In this document: piece by piece, positions 1 through 5,752 of the stretch
Position numbering within the stretch: the stretch's first letter is position 1
How the letters are laid out: each line of letters opens with the position of its first letter
DNA from: Streptomyces sp. NRRL WC-3618
GTDB taxonomy: Bacteria; Actinomycetota; Actinomycetes; Streptomycetales; Streptomycetaceae
Length of the DNA stretch: 8,495 nt
Assembly (NCBI RefSeq): GCF_001280005.1
Contig: NZ_LGDW01000121.1
Coordinates: 1 to 8,495, forward strand
Direction: 5' to 3'
Translations under genes and position numbers: made by a program
The notes under the pieces: generated by a model
Databases searched by the model: none
The model's input: only the letters and a program-made list of their open reading frames with translations
Told to the model about the DNA's origin: nothing

Positions 1-810
1 GTCCTGGTTCACCGCGGAACCTCGTACGACCGCAAGCACCCGATGGCCAAGGCGCCGAGCATCCGACAACCGCTCCACCAGCAGCATGCCGACGCCCTCA
101 CCCCAGCCCGTCCCGTCCGCCGCCTCCGCGAACGCCTTGCACCGGCCGTCCCTCGCGAGCCCGCGCTGACGGCTGAACTCCACGAACGTGGCGGGGGTCG
201 ACATCACCGATACACCACCCGCGAGCGCCATCGTGCACTCGCCGTTGCGCAGCGCCTGGCCCGCCAGGTGCAGGGCGACCAGGGACGACGAGCACGCCGT
301 GTCGACCGTCACCGCCGGGCCTTCGAGACCGAACGTGTAGGAGATGCGGCCGGAGGCGACGCTCGCGGCGTTGCCGATGCCAAGGTAGCCCTCGACCTCG
401 TCGGGGACGTGGTCGACTCCGGCGGTGTAGTCCTGTCCGTTGGTGCCCGCGAACACGCCGATCTGGCTGCCGCCCAGCGAGGCCGGGTCGATGCCGGCGC
501 GCTCGAACGCCTCCCAGGAGGTCTCCAGGAGGAGCCGCTGCTGCGGGTCCATGGCGAGCGCCTCGCGCGGGGAGATGCCGAAGAACTTGGCGTCGAAGCG
601 CCCGGCGTCGTAGAGGAATCCGCCTTCGCGGACGTAGGAGGTGCCGGTCTGTCCGGCGTCGGAGTGGAAGAGGCTCTCGGTGTCCCAACCACGGTCGTCG
701 GGGAAGCCGGCGATCGCGTCGACACCGTCGGCCACCAGGCGCCACAGGTCCTCGGGGCTGCGTACGCCGCCGGGGAAGCGGCAGCTCATGCCGATGATGG
801 CGAGGGGTTC
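1..810 (-). other. Ketosynthase domain of the following module, truncated by the window edge
   Basis: It starts at [15 protein letters not shown] (residue 1621) and carries the nucleophile Cys1793 in DTACSSS (codon 292-294). The window ends at GSAVNQD, before the expected HGTGT and KSNLGH histidines, so completeness cannot be judged. It shows that this subunit has at least two modules. Confidence 0.93.
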
Positions 811-3800
811 GTCGTCGGCTGCGGGGGCTGCCGTGGTGGTGGGCAGCGCGGCCGCGGTCTCGTCGCCGAAGAGTTCGGTGTGAAGGTGGGCGGCCAGTGT
901 GGTCGCCGTGGGGTGGTCGAAGACCAGGGTGGTGGGCAGCTTGAGGCCGGTGGCCGCGCCGATGAGGTTGCGCAGTTCGACCGCCGTGAGCGAGTCGAAG
1001 CCCAGCTCGCGGAAGGCGCGGGTGACGTGTACGTCGTCGGGGCTCGGGTAGCCGAGGACGTCGGCCGCCTGGGCGCGCACCAGGTCCAGGAGGGCGGCCT
1101 CGCGGTCCGCCGGGGCCAGGGCTGCGAGGCGGTCGGCGAGCGCGTTCGCGGGGGCGCCTGCCGTCGGGCCCGCGGTGTCCGTGCGGTCCGTGAGGGCCGC
1201 GTGCGCCTCCGGGACGTCCGCGAAGAGGCGGCTGGGGCGGGCGGCGGTGAAGCCGGGCGCGTACTGGTCCCAGTCGATGTCCACGACGACGGGCAGCGGC
1301 TGGTCGTGGCCGAGGGCCCGGTGCAGGGCGGTGATCGCGAGGTCCGGGTCCATCGGCGGCATCACGCCGTGCCGCAGCCGCTCGGCCGCCGCACCCTCGG
1401 CGGCCATGCCTGTGCCGTCCCACGGGCCCCAGGCGACGGACATCGCCGCGTGCCCGGCGGCCCGCCGGGACTCGGCGAGGGCGTCGAGGGCCGCGTTGGC
1501 GGCGGCGTAGCCTCCCTGGCCCGCGCCGCCCGCGACACCCGCGAAGGAGGAGAAGAGGACGAACGCCGACAGGTCCGCGTCGCGGGTCAGCTCGTCCAGG
1601 TGCCGGGCCGACTCCACCTTCGCGCGGAACACGGGGGCAAGGCGGTCCCCGGTGAGGCCGTCGAGCACGCCGTCGTCCAGGACGCCGGCCGTGTGGAACA
1701 CGCCCGTCAGCGGTACGTCGGCGGGGATCTCGGCGAGCATCCGGGCGAGCGCCTCCCGGTCGGACACGTCGCAGGTCGCGACCGTCACTCGTACACCCAA
1801 CTCCTCCAATTCGGTACGGAGTTCGGGGGCGCCGGGGGCGTCCGGGCCGCGTCGGCTCGTCAGGACGAGGTGCTCGGCGCCCTCGCGCGCCAGCCAGCGC
1901 GCGACGTGTGCGCCGAGGGCGCCCGTGCCGCCGGTGACCAGGACCGTGCCGTGCGACGACCACTCGCGGTCCTGCTCGCCGCCGAGGGGCGCGCGCACCA
2001 GCCGGCGTACGAACACGCCCGACGCGCGAACCGCCAGCTGGTCCTCGCTCTCGGGGTTCCCGAGTATCCGGGCGAGGCTCGTGGCGGCTGCCGTGTCGGC
2101 GGTGTCGGGAAGGTCGATGAGGCCGCCCCAGGTCTGCGGGTACTCCAGGGCTGCGACCCGGCCGAGGCCCCAGACGCTCGCCTGCGCGGGGGCGGCGGCC
2201 GACTCGGAGGGGGTCGTCGTCACCGCGCCATGGGTTGCGGCCCACGCGGTGGCGGTGCTGTTGGCGTCGCCGAGCGCTTGGAGCAGGACTGCCGTGCGCA
2301 GGGCGGGTGTTGCGAGGTCCGGCTGGGTCGTGGCGTCCGTGGACTCCGGCTGACCGGCGGACGCCAGGAGCGACAGGGCGCCGTCCCACGCCGTCGCGTC
2401 GTGCTGCCGCAGCAGTTCGGTGAGCGCCGGGCGGTCGGTCGCGGTGCTCTCCGGGACGCGTACGACGGTGACGTGGGCGCCGCCGGTGGTGAGGGCGCGT
2501 TCGGCGGCGGCGCTCCACGGGAGGTCGGCGGGCTCGTCGGGGACGAGCAGAGCCCAGGTGCCCGTGAGAGCGGGGCCGCCGCCCAGGGGCAGCGGGTTCC
2601 AGGTGACGCGGTAGTTCCAGCCGTCCAGTGTGGACGTGGCGCGCTGCCTGCGCCGCCAGGCCGTCAGGGCGGGAAGGACCGAGGTGAGCGGGGCGTCGTC
2701 GGGCACGTCCAGGGCGCCGGTGAGTTCCGCGAGGTCCTCGTGCTCGACGGCCTCCCAGAAGCGGGCCTCGGCGCCGTCGGCGGGGGCCGGGCCGGTGGTG
2801 GTGTGGCCGGGGGCGGTCGGCGGGTTCGTGTCCAGCCAGTACCGCTGGTGCTGGAAGGCGTACGTGGGCAGGTCCACGCGGCGGCGCGCTCCCGCGGGGG
2901 CGTACAGAGGAGTCCAGTCGACGGTGGCGCCGCGCACGTGAAGGCGGGCCAGGGCGGTGCGGAACGTGTCGGGCTCGGGCCGGTCGCGGCGCAGGGCGGC
3001 GACGAGCCCGGACTGGGCCTCGGGGCCGGTGAGGGTGTCGTGCGCCATCGCGGTGAGGACGGTGTCGGGGCCGAGTTCGAGGAAGGTCGTGACGCCGAAG
3101 TCGGCGAGGGCGACCAGGCCGTCGTGGAAGCGCACGGCTTCGCGGACGTGCCGGACCCAGTACTCGGGGTCCTTCAGTTCGGCGGCGGTGGCGAGGCGTC
3201 CGGTCAGGTTCGACACCAGCGGCAGTGCCGGGTCGCGGTACGTGAGGCCCTGCGCGACCTGGCGGAACTCGTCGAGCATCGGCGCCATCAGCGGCGAGTG
3301 GAAGGCGTGGCTGACCTTGAGCCAGCGGGTCTTGCGGCCCTCGGCGCGCAGTTGCCCCGCCAGGTCCTCCAGGACGCCGCGGTCGCCGGAGAGGACGACC
3401 TGGGCAGGGCCGTTGACGGCGGCGAGGCCCACCCACTCGGCGACCTCCTCCACCAGCGGCGTCACCTCGGCCTCGGACGCCTGGACGGCGAGCATGGCGC
3501 CGCCGCGGGGCAGCGCCTGCATCAACCGGCCGCGCGCGCCCACCAGTCGGGCCGCGTCCTGAAGGGACCACAGGCCCGCGACATGCGCGGCGGCCAGCTC
3601 ACCCACCGAGTGTCCGCCGAGGATCTCGGGGCGTATCCCGAAGGACTGCGCGAGCCGGAAGAGGGCCACCTCGACGGCGAACAGCGCGGGCTGCGCGTAC
3701 CCCGTCCGCTCAAGGAGTTCGGCGTCCGTGCCGAACATGACGTCCTTCAGGGGGCGGTCGAGGAGCGGGTCCAGGTGGCCGCACACCTCGTCGAGGGCCG

Positions 3801-5670
3801 TGGCGAAGGCGGGGAAGGTCTCGTACAGCTCCTGTCCCATGCCGACGCGCTGGCTGCCCTGGCCGGTGAAGAGGACACCGAGGCGGCCCTCGGTCACCGA
3901 ACCGGTCACGGTTCCCGGGGCGGGCGCTTCGGAGGCCAGGGACTCCAGGGCTTGGAGGACCTGATAGCGGTCCTCTCCGAGGAGCACCGCGCGGTGCTCG
4001 AAGGCCGAGCGGCCGGTGGCGAGGGTCCAGCCGAGGTCGGCGCGTCCTGCGGGGTCGGCGGCCAGGTCGGGGGCCGTGAGCAGGTGCTCGCGCAGTCGGG
4101 CGGCCTGGGCGCGCAGCGCCTTGGGGGTGCGGCCGGATATGGGCCAGGGGGCGGGGCCGGCGACGGCGGGCACGCCCGCGTCTGCTGCCGACTCCGCGTC
4201 ACCGACGGCCGGTTCGGCACCGGTGTCCCCGGCCGAACCTTCAGCACCCGGCCCCGAGTTGGCCGCGTCCTGAGGCGCGTCGGCGGGTGCCTGCTCGACG
4301 ATGACGTGCGCGTTGGTGCCGCTGACGCCGAACGAGGAGATGCCCGCGCGGCGCGGTCCCTCCTCGCGCTCCGGCCACTGCCGGGGCTCGGTCAGGAGCT
4401 CGACGGCGCCGGCCGACCAGTCGACGTGGGACGTCGGCCTGTCGACGTGCAGGGTGGCGGGCAGCAGTCCGTGGCGCATCGCCATGACCATCTTGATGAC
4501 ACCGGCGACGCCCGCGGCGGCCTGGGTGTGCCCGAGGTTGGACTTCACCGATCCCAGCCACAGCGGCCGGGTGCGCGGCCGTCCTTGTCCGTACGTGGCG
4601 AGGAGCGCCTGGGCCTCGATCGGGTCGCCGAGCGTGGTGCCCGTACCGTGCGCCTCGACGGCGTCGACATCACCGGCCACCAGCCCCGCGTTCGCCAGCG
4701 CCGCGCGGATGACACGCTGCTGGGCGGGCCCGTTGGGGGCGGTGAGCCCGTTGCTTGCACCGTCCTGGTTGACGGCGGAGCCGCGTACGACCGCGAGGAC
4801 CTCGTGGCCGTTGCGGCGGGCGTCCGACAGCCGCTCCAGGAGGAGCAGACCGACGCCCTCGCCCCAGCCGGTGCCGTCCGCGGCTTCCGCGAACGCCTTG
4901 CAGCGGCCGTCGGCGGCCATGCCGCGCTGGCGGCTGAACTCCACGAAGGCGGTGGGCGTGGACATCAGGGACACGCCGCCCGCGAGCGCGAGTCCGCATT
5001 CGCCCTGCCGCAGGGCCTGCGCGGCCAGGTGCAGGGCGACCAGGGAGGAGGAGCACGCCGTGTCGATGGTGACGGCCGGGCCTTCCAGACCGAGGCTGTA
5101 GGAGAGGCGCCCGGAGACGACGGCCGCGGTGTTGCCGGTGCCCGAGTAGCCCTCGGTGCTGTCGGCGGCGTCGGCGACGACGGCCGTGTAATCTTGGCCG
5201 TTGGTGCCGGTGAACACGCCGGTGCGGCTGCCGCGCAGACTCAGCGGGTCGATGCCCGCCCGCTCGACGGCCTCCCACGCGGTCTCCAGGAGGAGGCGCT
5301 GCTGCGGGTCCATGGCGCGTGCCTCGCGCGGCGAGATCCCGAAGAAGCCCGCGTCGAACTCGTCTGCCGCGTACACGAACCCGCCCTCGCGGGCGTAGGT
5401 GGTGCCCTGGTGGTCGGGGTCGGGGTGGTAGAGCCCGGCCGTGTCCCAGCCGCGGTTCGCCGGGAACGCGGACACGGTGTCCACGCCGTCGCGCACCAGC
5501 CGCCACAGTTCCTCGGGGGTGCTCGCGCCGCCGGGGAAGCGGCAGCTCATCGCGACGATCGCAACCGGCTCCGCGTCCTTGGACTCGAGTTCGCGCACCC
5601 GCCGACGCGTCGTGTGCAGATCCGCCGTCACCTGCTTGAGAAGCCGGCGGATTTTGTCGTCGTTCACCAT
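1..5670 (-). CDS. Modular type I polyketide synthase, N-terminal part (docking-KS-AT-KR-ACP-KS...), 3' truncated
   Basis: The first 1890 residues of a multimodular PKS subunit are visible; the frame stays open to base 1, where it ends inside a KS at the motif GSAVNQD. The ATG at 5668-5670 is chosen because AGGAG lies 9 nt upstream and the protein then opens with a typical docking helix ([15 protein letters not shown]). Domains: docking 1-33; KS about 34-459 with Cys206, His341 (EAHGTGT) and His381 (KSNLGH); AT about 598-900 with GHSVGE (Ser688) and HAFH 788-791, malonyl-CoA type; post-AT linker to about 947; KR about 1019-1470 with TGGTG from 1246, LDD 1331-1333 and Ser1375/Tyr1388/Asn1392; ACP about 1522-1600 with Ser1560; second KS from 1621 with Cys1793. 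All visible catalytic residues are intact, so the first module should extend with malonate and reduce to a D-hydroxyl without dehydration. The KS-AT linker is long and Ala/Gly-rich. No TTA codon occurs in the visible part. Confidence 0.97.
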   Translation of the reverse strand, partial: MVNDDKIRRLLKQVTADLHTTRRRVRELESKDAEPVAIVAMSCRFPGGASTPEELWRLVRDGVDTVSAFPANRGWDTAGLYHPDPDHQGTTYAREGGFVYAADEFDAGFFGISPREARAMDPQQRLLLETAWEAVERAGIDPLSLRGSRTGVFTGTNGQDYTAVVADAADSTEGYSGTGNTAAVVSGRLSYSLGLEGPAVTIDTACSSSLVALHLAAQALRQGECGLALAGGVSLMSTPTAFVEFSRQRGMAADGRCKAFAEAADGTGWGEGVGLLLLERLSDARRNGHEVLAVVRGSAVNQDGASNGLTAPNGPAQQRVIRAALANAGLVAGDVDAVEAHGTGTTLGDPIEAQALLATYGQGRPRTRPLWLGSVKSNLGHTQAAAGVAGVIKMVMAMRHGLLPATLHVDRPTSHVDWSAGAVELLTEPRQWPEREEGPRRAGISSFGVSGTNAHVIVEQAPADAPQDAANSGPGAEGSAGDTGAEPAVGDAESAADAGVPAVAGPAPWPISGRTPKALRAQAARLREHLLTAPDLAADPAGRADLGWTLATGRSAFEHRAVLLGEDRYQVLQALESLASEAPAPGTVTGSVTEGRLGVLFTGQGSQRVGMGQELYETFPAFATALDEVCGHLDPLLDRPLKDVMFGTDAELLERTGYAQPALFAVEVALFRLAQSFGIRPEILGGHSVGELAAAHVAGLWSLQDAARLVGARGRLMQALPRGGAMLAVQASEAEVTPLVEEVAEWVGLAAVNGPAQVVLSGDRGVLEDLAGQLRAEGRKTRWLKVSHAFHSPLMAPMLDEFRQVAQGLTYRDPALPLVSNLTGRLATAAELKDPEYWVRHVREAVRFHDGLVALADFGVTTFLELGPDTVLTAMAHDTLTGPEAQSGLVAALRRDRPEPDTFRTALARLHVRGATVDWTPLYAPAGARRRVDLPTYAFQHQRYWLDTNPPTAPGHTTTGPAPADGAEARFWEAVEHEDLAELTGALDVPDDAPLTSVLPALTAWRRRQRATSTLDGWNYRVTWNPLPLGGGPALTGTWALLVPDEPADLPWSAAAERALTTGGAHVTVVRVPESTATDRPALTELLRQHDATAWDGALSLLASAGQPESTDATTQPDLATPALRTAVLLQALGDANSTATAWAATHGAVTTTPSESAAAPAQASVWGLGRVAALEYPQTWGGLIDLPDTADTAAATSLARILGNPESEDQLAVRASGVFVRRLVRAPLGGEQDREWSSHGTVLVTGGTGALGAHVARWLAREGAEHLVLTSRRGPDAPGAPELRTELEELGVRVTVATCDVSDREALARMLAEIPADVPLTGVFHTAGVLDDGVLDGLTGDRLAPVFRAKVESARHLDELTRDADLSAFVLFSSFAGVAGGAGQGGYAAANAALDALAESRRAAGHAAMSVAWGPWDGTGMAAEGAAAERLRHGVMPPMDPDLAITALHRALGHDQPLPVVVDIDWDQYAPGFTAARPSRLFADVPEAHAALTDRTDTAGPTAGAPANALADRLAALAPADREAALLDLVRAQAADVLGYPSPDDVHVTRAFRELGFDSLTAVELRNLIGAATGLKLPTTLVFDHPTATTLAAHLHTELFGDETAAALPTTTAAPAADDEPLAIIGMSCRFPGGVRSPEDLWRLVADGVDAIAGFPDDRGWDTESLFHSDAGQTGTSYVREGGFLYDAGRFDAKFFGISPREALAMDPQQRLLLETSWEAFERAGIDPASLGGSQIGVFAGTNGQDYTAGVDHVPDEVEGYLGIGNAASVASGRISYTFGLEGPAVTVDTACSSSLVALHLAGQALRNGECTMALAGGVSVMSTPATFVEFSRQRGLARDGRCKAFAEAADGTGWGEGVGMLLVERLSDARRLGHRVLAVVRGSAVNQD
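871..1107 (-). other. Acyl carrier protein domain
   Basis: The motif [15 protein letters not shown] holds Ser1560 (codon 991-993), the phosphopantetheine site; AADVLGY precedes it and [11 protein letters not shown] follows. It is an internal ACP. A short Ala/Thr/Pro-rich linker leads straight to the next KS in the same polypeptide, so the chain passes on without a docking step. Confidence 0.95.
1261..2616 (-). other. Ketoreductase domain, B-type, predicted active
   Basis: The structural subdomain starts near YRVTWNPL and the catalytic half carries TGGTGALG for NADPH binding. LDD at 1331-1333 places it in the B-type class (D-hydroxyl product). Ser1375, Tyr1388 and Asn1392 (YAAAN) are present with the expected 13-residue Ser-Tyr spacing. 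It joins the AT through the post-AT linker with no DH or ER between, so the module should stop at the beta-hydroxyl stage. Confidence 0.92.
2971..3879 (-). other. Acyltransferase domain, malonyl-CoA type
   Basis: This domain loads the extender unit onto the module's ACP. It begins near [10 protein letters not shown] and carries GHSVGE with nucleophile Ser688 (codon 3607-3609). The residue after that serine is Val rather than the Gln of methylmalonyl ATs, and the later motif is HAFH (788-791) rather than YASH. Both agree on malonyl-CoA, so no methyl branch is expected. Confidence 0.95.
4147..4293 (-). other. Extended low-complexity KS-AT linker
   Basis: About 49 residues (460-508) between the end of the KS and [14 protein letters not shown] are almost entirely Ala, Gly, Pro, Asp, Glu and Ser. 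Linkers of this type are variable and often Pro/Ala-rich; this one seems longer than the usual 20-35 residues, a comparison made from memory of the family. It is probably a flexible spacer. Confidence 0.7.
4294..5571 (-). other. Ketosynthase domain, first module of the downstream subunit
   Basis: This domain catalyses decarboxylative condensation of the incoming chain with malonyl-ACP. The nucleophile is Cys206 in DTACSSS (codon 5053-5055); His341 in VEAHGTGT and His381 in KSNLGH complete the triad. The domain opens with [15 protein letters not shown] and closes with [10 protein letters not shown]. The Cys, in place of Gln, marks an elongating KS rather than a loading KSQ. Confidence 0.96.
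5572..5670 (-). other. N-terminal PKS docking domain (coiled coil)
   Basis: Residues 1-33 form a charged amphipathic helix ([15 protein letters not shown], then RRRVRELES) that runs straight into the KS. This is the standard class 1 docking helix of cis-AT PKS subunits: two copies pair as a coiled coil and bind the tail of the preceding subunit. Its presence shows that this protein receives a chain from another subunit and is not the loading protein. Confidence 0.9.
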
Positions 5671-5752
5671 CTGGCCCAGCTCCTAGAGACAAGTCGGTTC
5701 GAAGAGTGCGGGGCGCGGGGCGCCCACGCACCACGGCGCCAGACGCGGCACA
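5671..5752 (-). other. Intergenic gap between the two PKS genes
   Basis: These 82 nt separate the TGA of the upstream gene from the ATG of the downstream gene. They contain a ribosome binding site and a short GC-rich palindrome (GGGCGCCC at 5718-5725) but no stem followed by a T-run, so I see no convincing terminator. I recognise no promoter. Read-through and co-transcription are likely. Confidence 0.6.
5680..5684 (-). promoter_or_regulatory. Ribosome binding site of the downstream PKS gene
   Basis: The minus strand reads AGGAG, then 9 nt, then ATG at 5670-5668. This spacing fits a Shine-Dalgarno site and supports the chosen start, which also gives a complete docking helix at the N-terminus. 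Confidence 0.8.

Noticed and set aside
2617..2900. Possible degenerate DH between AT and KR of the complete module
   Set aside because: The stretch runs from [14 protein letters not shown] to YRVTWNPL with only about 75 residues between, far too short for a DH, and no HxxxGxxxxP motif is present.
98..3571. A 1,157-codon minus-strand open frame
   Set aside because: It is out of frame with the PKS gene on the same strand. Its translation is dominated by Arg, Pro and Gly, as expected of a shifted frame in GC-rich coding DNA.
5718..5725. GC-rich palindrome GGGCGCCC in the intergenic gap, considered as a terminator or operator
   Set aside because: The stem is too short, has no loop and no following T-run, and such palindromes are common by chance in DNA of this composition.
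4670..5734. A 354-codon minus-strand open frame overlapping the PKS start
   Set aside because: It is a shifted frame over the docking and KS region; Arg/Gly-rich with no family motif. The ATG at 5668-5670, with AGGAG upstream, starts the real gene.
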